A DNA stretch of 64,000 bases, from the NCBI RefSeq assembly GCF_024199845.1, contig NZ_JANADO010000001.1, positions 7,006,001 through 7,070,000 of the forward strand. The letters run 5' to 3'. The notes beneath the pieces are model-generated. The model was not told the DNA's origin. It ran no database searches and was given only the letters and a program-made list of their open reading frames with translations. The DNA comes from Bradyrhizobium sp. CCGB12 (GTDB lineage Bacteria; Pseudomonadota; Alphaproteobacteria; Rhizobiales; Xanthobacteraceae). Made by a program: the position numbers and the translations under genes. Positions within the stretch are counted from its first letter, which is position 1. Each line of letters begins with the position of its first letter. Below are positions 8,067 through 15,864 of this stretch, piece after piece.

Positions 8067-8505
8067 CCCCGTTTTGGCGCAACTGGCCGCCCTAAAAAGC
8101 GCGCCCACGTCGGCCCTAAAGGCCAAGTGGCGCGCGCTCTTCGATACGGAGCCGCCCCCTTATAATCGCCGCTTCCTCGAAAGCCGGTTGGCTTACCGGA
8201 TTCAGGAACTGGCGTTCGGGGGCCTGTCGGCGGATACCGTGCGCCGGTTGGAGGCATTGGCTGGCGACCTGCCAGCGAAGGGGAGCCGGCCCCTCCGACA
8301 CAAGTCGTTGGACCGGCCCGTCAGCGGCACTCAGCTAATCCGCGAGTGGAAGGGTGTGGAGCATCGGGTGACGGTCCGCGACAGTGACTTCGAGTACCAG
8401 GCCCGCCCCTTTAAATCGCTCTCCGCCGTCGCCAGGGCCATCACCGGCACCAGATGGAATGGCCTGGTTTTCTTCGGTTTGAAGACCCAGCGAGCTTCTA
8501 CATGA
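8059..8505 (+). CDS. DUF2924 domain protein
   Basis: A 148-residue protein with the DUF2924 pattern: LAALKSAPTSALKAKWRALF near the N-terminus, then RLAYRIQELAFGGL, and a C-terminal region with RDSDFEYQARPFKSLSAVARAITGTRWNG. This last part resembles a small DNA-binding fold. DUF2924 genes almost always sit directly before large serine recombinases in alphaproteobacterial islands. Here the stop overlaps the recombinase start (ATGA). A role as recombination directionality or accessory factor is plausible but unproven. Confidence 0.85.
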   Translation: MNDPVLAQLAALKSAPTSALKAKWRALFDTEPPPYNRRFLESRLAYRIQELAFGGLSADTVRRLEALAGDLPAKGSRPLRHKSLDRPVSGTQLIREWKGVEHRVTVRDSDFEYQARPFKSLSAVARAITGTRWNGLVFFGLKTQRAST

Positions 8506-9812
8506 CCAAGCCGATCGTTCGCAAGGTGCGGTGTGCGGTCTACACCCGCAAATCCAGCGAGGAAGGCCTCGACATGGAGTTCAATTCCTTGGACTCGCAG
8601 CGTGAGGCCTGCGAGGCCTATGTGGCGAGCCACAAGCATGAGGGCTGGCTTTTGGTCCCAGACCGCTATGATGACGGTGGGTTCTCGGGTGGCACTTTGG
8701 AGCGTCCCGCGCTCAAGCGTCTGCTCACCGATATCGAGACGCGCAAGGTCGACGTTGTGGTCGTCTACAAAATCGACAGATTGTCTCGGTCCCTCATGGA
8801 CTTTGCCAAACTGGTGGAAGCCTTCGACCGTCGCTCGGTGACGTTTGTCTCCGTAACACAATCCTTCAACACTACAACATCAATGGGACGGCTCACGCTC
8901 AACGTCCTGCTGTCCTTTGCCCAGTTCGAGCGTGAAGTCACCGGTGAGCGTATCCGGGACAAGATCGCAGCCTCTCGCAAGAAGGGCATGTGGATGGGTG
9001 GGTGGGCTCCCTTCGGCTACGAGGTCAAAGACCGCAAGCTTGTCATCAACGAAGAGGACGCGAAGACAGTAAGGTGGATTTTCCGCAGGTTCGTAACTCT
9101 AGGCTCTGCCAGCCTCCTCGCCCGCGAGCTCCAGCAGAAGAACGTCCGCAATCGCTACGGGCAAGCGATAGACAAGGGCGTGCTGTACAAGATGCTCAAC
9201 AACCGAACCTACATCGGCGATGCCGTGCACAAGGGCACCACCTACCGCGGTGAGCACGACGCCATCATCGAGCGGAAGGTTTGGGACGGGGTACATTCAA
9301 TCCTGCAGGAGAGTCCTCGCAAGCGGGCTGCAAAACACCGGGCCCAGACTCCTGCACTGCTTAAGGGCTTGATTGTCGACGGCACGGGGGTGGCGATGTC
9401 CCCTAGCCATACTTGTCGCCGGGGAAAGCTGTACCGCTACTACGTTAGCCAGCAAGCGATAAAGGGCTCCGCCCCACCCAGCAGCATCCTGCGCGTCCCG
9501 GCAGGAGAAATCGAAGAGATGGTCGTCGACCAGATCCGCCGCGTGATCGCCTCCCCAGAATTGATCGTGGCAACCTGGAAGCAGATGCGCACCCACACGC
9601 CACGTATCACTGAACGTTCAGTCCGCGACGCACTTATCAATTTCGACGAGCTCTGGGCTGAATTATTCCCGGCCGAGCAGTCCAGGATTTTGCAGTTACT
9701 TGCTGCAAGAGTGGTCGTCACCGCCGCGAGGGTTGACCTGCATCTCAGAGTGGAGGGTTTTGCATCGCTGGTCGCCGATCTAAAGGCGACCACTTCACAG
9801 GAAGCAGCATGA
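8502..9812 (+). CDS. Large serine recombinase
   Basis: A 436-residue site-specific recombinase. The N-terminal resolvase domain has CAVYTRKSSEEGL, whose Ser is the likely nucleophile, and VVYKIDRLSRSLMDF. The recombinase domain follows (PFGYEVKDRKLVINEEDAKTVRWIF), and then a Zn-ribbon-like region around residues 290-330. The ATG at 8502 overlaps the DUF2924 stop and begins at the usual place before VRCAVYTRKS. It is probably the integrase/excisionase of this part of the island. Large serine recombinases do not usually choose tRNA genes, so the tRNA junction at 15187 may reflect a different integration event. Confidence 0.92.
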   Translation: MTKPIVRKVRCAVYTRKSSEEGLDMEFNSLDSQREACEAYVASHKHEGWLLVPDRYDDGGFSGGTLERPALKRLLTDIETRKVDVVVVYKIDRLSRSLMDFAKLVEAFDRRSVTFVSVTQSFNTTTSMGRLTLNVLLSFAQFEREVTGERIRDKIAASRKKGMWMGGWAPFGYEVKDRKLVINEEDAKTVRWIFRRFVTLGSASLLARELQQKNVRNRYGQAIDKGVLYKMLNNRTYIGDAVHKGTTYRGEHDAIIERKVWDGVHSILQESPRKRAAKHRAQTPALLKGLIVDGTGVAMSPSHTCRRGKLYRYYVSQQAIKGSAPPSSILRVPAGEIEEMVVDQIRRVIASPELIVATWKQMRTHTPRITERSVRDALINFDELWAELFPAEQSRILQLLAARVVVTAARVDLHLRVEGFASLVADLKATTSQEAA

Positions 9813-10228
9813 ACATCAAGAACAAAGAGTCGCAGCGGCTTAGCCGGGATGGTCGCGAACTCGTCGTGAGCATTCCGGTTGATTTTCGGCAAAGCGGTGG
9901 CCGCAAGCAGATTGTCGTGCCCGCTGGCGCAAATGCCTGGACGGCTCCTCGGTCACGGATAAGCAATACCTTGATAACCGCACTCGCTAAGGCCCACCGA
10001 TGGCGTCGCCTGATCGAAGTAGGACACTACGCCTCCGCAGCAGAGCTTTCGAAGCGCGAGGCAGTCAACGAGTCCTACGTCTGCCGAGTGCTCCGTCTAA
10101 CTTTGCTAGCTCCCGATCTAGTCCAGTCCATACTGGACGGACGGCAAAGCAAGACTCTTGAGCTTAAAATGCTGCTAAAGCCCTTCCCCACGGATTGGGC
10201 CGCGCAACGAGTACATTTCGATTCGTGA
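9809..10228 (+). CDS. HTH protein of the recombinase cassette
   Basis: A 139-residue protein whose ATG overlaps the recombinase stop (ATGA). The segment SAAELSKREAVNESYVCRVLRLTLLAP is a clear KorB-like helix-turn-helix. This protein regularly follows the DUF2924-recombinase pair in rhizobial islands in my experience of the family, and may act as repressor or accessory DNA-binding factor. The next 298 bases (10229-10526) contain no gene I can support. Confidence 0.75.
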   Translation: MNIKNKESQRLSRDGRELVVSIPVDFRQSGGRKQIVVPAGANAWTAPRSRISNTLITALAKAHRWRRLIEVGHYASAAELSKREAVNESYVCRVLRLTLLAPDLVQSILDGRQSKTLELKMLLKPFPTDWAAQRVHFDS

Positions 10229-10526
10229 ATTGAACTAAAGAAAAGAGCTGCTCGCGGACGTTATCGCGGCGGGCATGCGGCGCTCCCTAGGGGAGACGAA
10301 GAGCGATCAAAGAACCCACTGAAAAACAACTACAAACCAGCTTGGCTGCCCTGCCATTGCTACCACCGGATGATACCACATTCAAATGGGCCCGAGTTCA
10401 GTTCGTTGAGTTGAACGTGGCGGTGTAATAATTATGATGGACACACAGTCTCTTGAGGTCATCGGCGCGTGACCTAAGGTGTATATGATCAAATCGGGAC
10501 AAGCCAGCGTCTCCGGTAGAAGGGCG

Positions 10527-11312
10527 CTAAGGCGCGCTTCTTGCCTGCACGAGCCCAGACAAAAACCGTTTGATGTCGCCCGCCTTGATAATGTGGAACC
10601 GGTCTCTCCCACCCGTCACGACGACTCCGGCAAAGTAAGCACGGACTTCGCGGCCGACCACCTGAACCACGAAGGCCGACCCACCGCTCATGCCGTCCGG
10701 GTCAAAGTCCAACGGCGAATTAGTACGAAGACACAGTAGGGCAGGATTGTATGACGCCTGTTCGAGCTCACACAGGATAATACGCTTAAGCCGGCCGATA
10801 TGATTCTTCTCTTCAAGTTCGTACTTCTGATCCTTGGAAGGGAAGCCAGCGACGACGGCGCAAATAATATCAGTATTTAGCGCGGCGGGCGGCACCTCGC
10901 GAAAATCAAAGAACCTCTCCTTCAAGTCTGGATGCTCCTGGCAGGGCTCCGTGAACTCGAAGGCGGCCAAGTCGCGATAGTGGGGATTGCTCTCGTCATT
11001 GAAGTGCCGCACACCCGAAGAGGTCACGAGTTGCTGCCCGTCGCGGCCGAGAAGTGAGACGTCCTCCATTCGACAGCCGCGCAACTGATGATTGGTACAT
11101 AATAGAAAGTAATGAGCCGAAAACCGGACCAGGACCGCTGACCCCACGAGCGATACCTTGTAAGTTTGATGATCATTCCAAACGACAAGGTTGTCTACAT
11201 AACGCGATAAGGTTGAGGTTAAAGCTGAAGCCGGGATCAGCAAACCGTTGAAAGATACGCTTGTGCCGACAATGCGGTCGAGGATATTCCGCGTGGATTG
11301 ATCCTTTGACAC
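10527..11312 (-). CDS. Trypsin-like serine peptidase
   Basis: A 261-residue protein from a GTG at 11312, chosen because AGGTGG precedes it; a longer frame to 11417 would overlap the upstream gene by 68 bases. It shows the order of a chymotrypsin-fold catalytic triad: His in CTNHQLRG (about residue 75), Asp in HYRDLAAFEF (about 114) and Ser in DGMSGGSAFV (about 209, with the GxSGG oxyanion loop). No signal peptide is visible, so it is probably cytoplasmic. It follows the HEPN-like gene by 37 bases and forms an operon with it. Cytoplasmic trypsin-like proteases occur as sensors or effectors in bacterial conflict systems; that role is inference here. Confidence 0.75.
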   Translation of the reverse strand: MSKDQSTRNILDRIVGTSVSFNGLLIPASALTSTLSRYVDNLVVWNDHQTYKVSLVGSAVLVRFSAHYFLLCTNHQLRGCRMEDVSLLGRDGQQLVTSSGVRHFNDESNPHYRDLAAFEFTEPCQEHPDLKERFFDFREVPPAALNTDIICAVVAGFPSKDQKYELEEKNHIGRLKRIILCELEQASYNPALLCLRTNSPLDFDPDGMSGGSAFVVQVVGREVRAYFAGVVVTGGRDRFHIIKAGDIKRFLSGLVQARSAP

Positions 11313-11349
11313 GGTGGTCCACCTGCTCCTATCGGGGTAGCCCGCATGG

Positions 11350-12471
11350 TCATATGCCGCCAACACGCAAGCTGACACGGTGGCGGGTTCGCCTCGATGC
11401 CGGCCAACCGAGCGCACTCCGCAGCGAATGGCTTAAGTTATGCTTAGCCCACTCGTGGCCTTTCAATAGATCAAACAGATAGAGAATGTCGGAGATATCT
11501 TGAATATGAGATTCGAGCAGTTCAGGAGAAATGGAAACACGCCCTGTGTGAGTCAGCTTGTTCCGTGTTGTCGCGTTCGCCTCAACGCGTTTGAACAGAG
11601 GCCGCAATTTGTCCCAGTAGGTCAGCGGCGTCCCCTGCGCGGTATGTAGGTCCGGGATATAGGTCCTGAGCATCTTATGAATGGGCGGTGCCGGAAGTTC
11701 GGCGAGCAGCCAAGCAGTTTCAGGGCGGAGGTGCGCCACATAGGCTTTGGTGCCAACTTCTAACGCGGACGTGGCAACTAGAAATGAGCTGCGAGGAGAG
11801 TGTTCCGCAATATTCTTCGCCTCTCGCAGAAGTTCATGCGCCAGCGGTTCGTCCGCAGCTTGGTCTAACCAGAGCGTCTCTAGGTCGGCTTGGTCATCAT
11901 GTTTCCACTCGATTCCGGCCGGGCTTGCGCCTTCGCTGTTTTGCACGCGAAGTCCGACATGCCGGTAAGCGTCTCCTTCAATTCTCCAGTAGAGGGAAGG
12001 TGAGCCTTCGAATAGAAAATGGGGCCCGTCGATGTTTTGTTGCCAGCGCAAGAGCCGAAGAAAACGTTCAACGGTTTGCAACAGCGACGCCTCGACGGTA
12101 TCGCAGGCGCTCTGTACCTGTGGTGGATACATTTCAAACGGCACACCGAAACCCTTCGCGATGTTCCCATTGGCGTCAATTTGAGTCGCTCCATATTTCA
12201 CATACGGAAGCGAAATCGGCATGTCCTCATAGGACTCGAACCTCCCAACCAGCAGCGACGAAACGAACCTGACCACGCTTGGCCGAACAAAAATGCTGAG
12301 ATAGGCGCGGCAGACCAAAGGCCGAAATAGACCCTCAACGTCGAGTTTGATCTCGACCCGCGAAATAGGGTCCAGAAAATGCAAGCCCCCAGGAAGGGCC
12401 GGATTAAACCTTAGTCCCGCAGGCGCACCCATCAGGAGGAAATCCATTTTGACGTCGTCAATATCCGACAT
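11350..12471 (-). CDS. HEPN-like protein paired with a trypsin-like protease
   Basis: A 373-residue protein of unknown family. The C-terminal helical half has ATSALEVGTKAYVAHL and then TTRNKLTHTG, where Arg303 and His308 form the RX4H motif typical of HEPN RNases. The N-terminal half is beta-rich and unrecognised, and could be a sensing domain. The ATG at 12471 (MSDIDDVKMD) has GAAGG about 11 bases upstream; an in-frame ATG at 12507 is possible. The trypsin-like peptidase gene lies directly downstream. Either RNA cleavage or an inactive structural HEPN is possible from sequence alone. Confidence 0.6.
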   Translation of the reverse strand: MSDIDDVKMDFLLMGAPAGLRFNPALPGGLHFLDPISRVEIKLDVEGLFRPLVCRAYLSIFVRPSVVRFVSSLLVGRFESYEDMPISLPYVKYGATQIDANGNIAKGFGVPFEMYPPQVQSACDTVEASLLQTVERFLRLLRWQQNIDGPHFLFEGSPSLYWRIEGDAYRHVGLRVQNSEGASPAGIEWKHDDQADLETLWLDQAADEPLAHELLREAKNIAEHSPRSSFLVATSALEVGTKAYVAHLRPETAWLLAELPAPPIHKMLRTYIPDLHTAQGTPLTYWDKLRPLFKRVEANATTRNKLTHTGRVSISPELLESHIQDISDILYLFDLLKGHEWAKHNLSHSLRSALGWPASRRTRHRVSLRVGGI

Positions 12472-12699
12472 GGTAAGGCCGCCTTCTAGCTTTCGAGAAA
12501 TAAGCATGAGCCATGCAAAACGGAATCGCAGGTTTCCTAATCGAGGATATTATAAACCTAGGCCGTCCAAACGGGCTTTACGAGGGACCAAACGCGCTTG
12601 GGCAGCGACCAGGCACGGTGGGGCGAGAACGGCGAACAGGCACCTTCAGCATAGATAGATCCACTGGAAATTGCGCCCTTTGTAGTGAGCCGCTGTACT
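12472..12699. other. Intergenic region between the two HEPN-peptidase units
   Basis: This 228-base gap separates the Ntn hydrolase gene from the next HEPN-like gene and should carry the second unit's promoter. It contains one copy of the shared 14-base word. A short plus-strand frame (12513-12761) crosses it but lacks a ribosome site and runs into the convergent gene, so I do not call it. Confidence 0.4.
12514..12527. repeat. Shared upstream word, copy 1
   Basis: TGCAAAACGGAATC lies 43 bases upstream of the HEPN-trypsin unit start at 12471. The identical word occurs at 14874-14887, upstream of the HEPN-Ntn unit. On the transcribed strand it reads GATTCCGTTTTGCA. It could be a common operator, or chance. 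Confidence 0.4.
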
Positions 12700-13731
12700 T
12701 CAAGAGGGGCTCGCCGGGCCACCAGCCTGGGCAGGCGGAGGAAAAGTGTTCGCTTCAGTAAACCAAGCAAACTGAACGCCTGGCGTCTTGGTGTTTGGGG
12801 TAGGCTTGTAAGGACCAGAATCACGCGGTGACGTGATGAGTAACAGCCACTTGAGGTCAGCGCGCACAAACGCATTCAAAGTGTCGCAGATTGCGCTCGC
12901 GGGCACATCTCGAAAGACCTGACAGCGATTCGCGATACAGTTACCTTCGCCATAAAAGAAGAACAACTTTCGCGCCTTCGTAAAATAGAAGGCAACAAGA
13001 TTGATACCTATGAAGCCAGGGGAGACTTGAGCAACTGCAAAGCTCGCGTTTTCATCTGTTGCTGTAAAGGCGATGGCGTCGGAAAGCTCCAAAACGTAGT
13101 CTGCCTGTTTCCCCGCGGGCCAATCGAACAGCATGTCTGAGTATGCTGAGAAGCGAAAACCGTTGTCGAAATTAGTCACAACGGCCACGAACCCTCCAGC
13201 AGTGGGGACCGATGGGTCGGCCACAACGTGTCGCATCGCTGAAAACAGGTCGCTAGCCGGCGAATTTGGCATGTCGTCGGCAAACAAGACCGCGTTGATC
13301 GCACGGCCTTGCTCGACCTTTGGCCTTTGCTTCAGCTCCCACCCTCGAAACGCATTGTAGGCCACTTGGTCACCAATCCATTGTGTCTTGGAAAAGCCCG
13401 TAACCCGCTTTCCATCCACCACCTTGATGAGCTTCGCCGGATTGGCGAATGCGATAAGGTATTCGTTGCCAGTTACTTGGCTTGAACGCTCGAAGAAGGC
13501 CACCACGTCCGCGAAACCCGCTCCTGATGGATATCGTTGAATAAAGTCACCGAAAGCGCGGCCAGCTGTTTCCGGAGAGTTCGAGAAAGAGACACATAAG
13601 TCTCCGGGCAACAGACAGGACTTGATCACGCCGTTCTGAAACGGAAGCGGCTGATCACCGGGACCAGTCAACAGAGTGTCAGCCGCGATAGATACGCGCC
13701 GTCCAACAACTCTAGCAACGACAAGCGTCAA
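12700..13731 (-). CDS. Proteasome-like Ntn hydrolase
   Basis: A 343-residue protein starting at a TTG with an excellent site (AGGGAGGAG, 6-7 bases away). The N-terminus MTLVVARVVGRRVSIAADTLLTG matches the opening strand pair of proteasome beta subunits and HslV, given here in parts: Thr2 becomes residue 1 after Met removal, and Asp of AADT becomes residue 17, exactly the catalytic Asp17 position. A Lys near mature residue 36 (NGVIKSC) could play the Lys33 role. The C-terminal 140 residues are longer than in proteasome subunits and unrecognised. It follows the HEPN-LprI gene by 29 bases. Ntn hydrolases may be proteases, amidases or self-processing enzymes; the substrate is unknown. Confidence 0.65.
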   Translation of the reverse strand: MTLVVARVVGRRVSIAADTLLTGPGDQPLPFQNGVIKSCLLPGDLCVSFSNSPETAGRAFGDFIQRYPSGAGFADVVAFFERSSQVTGNEYLIAFANPAKLIKVVDGKRVTGFSKTQWIGDQVAYNAFRGWELKQRPKVEQGRAINAVLFADDMPNSPASDLFSAMRHVVADPSVPTAGGFVAVVTNFDNGFRFSAYSDMLFDWPAGKQADYVLELSDAIAFTATDENASFAVAQVSPGFIGINLVAFYFTKARKLFFFYGEGNCIANRCQVFRDVPASAICDTLNAFVRADLKWLLLITSPRDSGPYKPTPNTKTPGVQFAWFTEANTFPPPAQAGGPASPS

Positions 13732-13760
13732 GTCGCGCTCCTCCCTTTGGTGGCATAGGC

Positions 13761-14771
13761 CTATAAGGCGCGGCTAACCTTCTCCTGCTGGTCTAGCTCG
13801 CGAAGATAGCTTTCCAAACTTCGCAACCTGTCCATACTGAGGGTCGTTTCGAAACCCATGTATATTGCAGGACGACCACTACCAGTCGGCCCCCACACAA
13901 CGGTCGTTTGGAAATCTGCCTCTCGATTTCGCCAAGCGCGCCAAGCGTGTTGAGCTCTGCGAAAGTGCGTTAGATACGTGGCATCCGATGCGAGGCGGGT
14001 CTCGATAGCCCGCTCCAACTCTTTGATTGCTTTATTGCTGTTTTGTAGGCGGTTACGCTGATTCAGATTGTTTTCGAGCGTTGATCGGGCATTTAGCTCA
14101 GGAATGAATTTCGAAAGAGTGGAAAGCACATGCCTCATGTACTCTATTGCACACTGAATAAAGAGCGCCAACTCCCGCTCGGAAACCAGAGCGTCGAGTT
14201 GATCATCGTAAGCCAAGTGTCGCGGCGAACCGTGGACCAACTCATTGCGCTTCTCGAAGAGGGTGTTTAGCTGCCGCTCAATCGTTCTTCGCGACGGCGC
14301 TCCGACGCGGAACGCATCACTCATCATGACTGCCCATGACTTCTGAGTACGCGCAAGTATGGACGGCTTCGCCTCTTTTGTGAGGTCGTTCAGTGTGTCT
14401 TCGATTTCGTCAAAGGATGAGAAGTTTCGGCTCATCGCAACGATATCGCCAATCGAGAAATGATTGACACGCGCCTGAACGATCAGGCCGTAGTTGATCT
14501 TAAGCTCTTTCAATAGCTTGGCGTTCGGATTTATTCTCCCTGCGGAGTAGTCGATCAAATGCTTCACCAGTGATCGAGCGAACCACTCCATGCAAGTCGC
14601 AACATTTACCAGGGCAAGTGGCCAAAGCTCGCCCTTGTCACGGTCTTGTATGATGAGCTTCAACTGCCGAAGTCGCATAATGCAGATTTGCGGCCCTTCA
14701 TTCAGGTCGCCATAAGAAGCTTGCAGCTCGCCAAAATCCATCTTCGGCACGTCAGGTTTTCCCTTACCCAA
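13761..14771 (-). CDS. HEPN-like protein with C-terminal LprI-like domain
   Basis: A 336-residue protein. The middle contains LFEKRNELVHG, where Arg175 and His180 give an RX4H motif in a helical setting as in HEPN or RiboL-PSP-HEPN proteins. The C-terminal region about 235-325 resembles the DUF1311/LprI lysozyme-inhibitor-like fold (FRRAQHAWRAWRNREADF, then LRSLESYLREL). LprI domains are normally secreted, but no signal peptide is present here, so a cytoplasmic role is likely. The start is uncertain: TTG at 14771, GTG at 14750 or ATG at 14741. It heads an operon with the Ntn hydrolase. Confidence 0.6.
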   Translation of the reverse strand: MGKGKPDVPKMDFGELQASYGDLNEGPQICIMRLRQLKLIIQDRDKGELWPLALVNVATCMEWFARSLVKHLIDYSAGRINPNAKLLKELKINYGLIVQARVNHFSIGDIVAMSRNFSSFDEIEDTLNDLTKEAKPSILARTQKSWAVMMSDAFRVGAPSRRTIERQLNTLFEKRNELVHGSPRHLAYDDQLDALVSERELALFIQCAIEYMRHVLSTLSKFIPELNARSTLENNLNQRNRLQNSNKAIKELERAIETRLASDATYLTHFRRAQHAWRAWRNREADFQTTVVWGPTGSGRPAIYMGFETTLSMDRLRSLESYLRELDQQEKVSRAL

Positions 14772-15187
14772 ATGTGAACAAGGCCCGTTTGCGCCCGCAC
14801 ATCAAGGCGCTCCACGATTTCGTTCGAATCGGTCGAGCGCTGATTACGATATTGAGCATCTCGACCTTAGGTGTGCAAAACGGAATCCCTGCGATTCTCA
14901 ATTGTGCATTGTCTAAGACCTAAATGGTGGGCTGATTTCTTGACGATCTTGGCGGCCGAGCGAGAAACGAACTCTATATTTTACGGCGTTTGAAATTCCT
15001 GAACTTTCAATGGGTCTTGTCGTCCGTTACCTGTCCAGAAAGTACAGAGGTTTGGAGAAGGAAGGCTGATCGGAGAAGGCCCCAGGCGCAAAACTCATGG
15101 CTGAGTACGGTTCGCCTATCATTTGCACCCAAAATCAGCGCGAAAAAGAGCCTAGACTTGCGCGGAGAGGTTGTTCGAAAGAGGAGC
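14772..15187. other. Island-edge intergenic region
   Basis: About 415 bases between the HEPN-LprI gene and the 3' end of tRNA-Ser. It should contain the promoter of the HEPN-Ntn operon and the right attachment junction. Apart from the 14-base word at 14874-14887 I see no gene, strong hairpin or integrase. Confidence 0.5.
14874..14887. repeat. Shared upstream word, copy 2
   Basis: TGCAAAACGGAATC, identical to 12514-12527, lies 103 bases upstream of the HEPN-LprI start. Confidence 0.4.
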
Positions 15188-15277
15188 TGGCGGAGAGAGT
15201 GGGATTCGAACCCACGGTACGGTTTCCCGCACACACGCTTTCCAAGCGTGCGCCTTAAGCCACTCGGCCATCTCTCC
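15188..15277 (-). tRNA. tRNA-Ser (GGA)
   Basis: The reverse strand gives a 90-base tRNA: acceptor GGAGAGA pairs with TCTCTCC, followed by discriminator G and an encoded CCA. The D arm is GGCCGAGTGG. The anticodon loop CTTGGAAAG carries anticodon GGA. A long variable arm typical of class II tRNAs and the T arm GGGTTCGAATCCC complete it. The 3' end faces the island on the left, the classical orientation for integration at a tRNA gene. Confidence 0.97.
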
Positions 15278-15473
15278 GGAGCGCCCTCTCTTGAAGGGGC
15301 GCCGATGATTTTGCAAGGGATCGCGGGAAAATCGGATGAATTTTCCGTAAGATATTGTATTTGAAAAGGAATATCTGACGCGGATCGACACTTGGGAACC
15401 GCCTGCGGACTGAACCGGTGGCGGGTTTGGCGCGACGATTCACCTGAGACCGCCCAACATGACCAGGGACGCC

Positions 15474-15815
15474 ATGACCATCCACAAGACCATCGCCGCG
15501 CTTAGCCTGATTTCGGTCCTTGGCGCCGCCTTCACCGTGCCGGCCGCCGCCCAGGTCTGCACGCGGCAGGGCGTCGACGTCAGCTGCGACGACGGCCGGC
15601 GCGGGGTGCTTTCGGGCAATGCCATCATCTGGCCAGACGGCACGCGCTCGAGCTCTGGGCCGCATCCGAGCGTGATCATCGGCAACAAGAGCTCGGTGCA
15701 TGTCGGGCCCGGCGTGTTCGTCGGCCAGGGCAAGGGCATGGTGCCGCTGGATGATCCCAACGCGCCGAACAAGCGGCAGTGCGCGATTTTGGATGGTGTG
15801 TCGTATTGTTATTGA
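15474..15815 (+). CDS. Small exported hypothetical protein
   Basis: A 113-residue protein with a signal peptide (MTIHKTIAALSLISVLGAAF, then TVPAAAQ before the mature part) and four Cys in the mature region, probably in two disulfides (CTRQGVDVSCDD and CAILDGVSYCY). The inner ATG at 15474 is preferred because AGGGA lies 7 bases upstream. It is periplasmic or secreted, of unknown function, and typical of short rhizobial exported proteins. Confidence 0.7.
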   Translation: MTIHKTIAALSLISVLGAAFTVPAAAQVCTRQGVDVSCDDGRRGVLSGNAIIWPDGTRSSSGPHPSVIIGNKSSVHVGPGVFVGQGKGMVPLDDPNAPNKRQCAILDGVSYCY

Positions 15816-15828
15816 GGGAACGACTTCA

Positions 15829-15854
15829 CCTCTCCCCGTAAGAACGGGGCGAGG
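15829..15854. terminator. Bidirectional hairpin between convergent genes
   Basis: CCTCTCCCCGT pairs with ACGGGGCGAGG around AAGA, with one mismatch, between the exported protein gene and the end of otsA. Such palindromes are common dispersed elements in this group and could end transcription from both sides. Confidence 0.5.
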
Positions 15855-15864
15855 GAGAAGAGCG

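Noticed and set aside
12513..12761. Small plus-strand frame with a Cys pair (CALCSEPL) between the HEPN-peptidase units
   Set aside because: No ribosome site, and it overlaps the 3' end of the Ntn hydrolase gene on the other strand. The Cys pair alone is weak evidence.
10527..14771. Calling the HEPN-like genes a toxin-antitoxin pair of the HEPN-MNT type
   Set aside because: No minimal nucleotidyltransferase (GSxxRG) is encoded nearby; the partners are peptidase-like.
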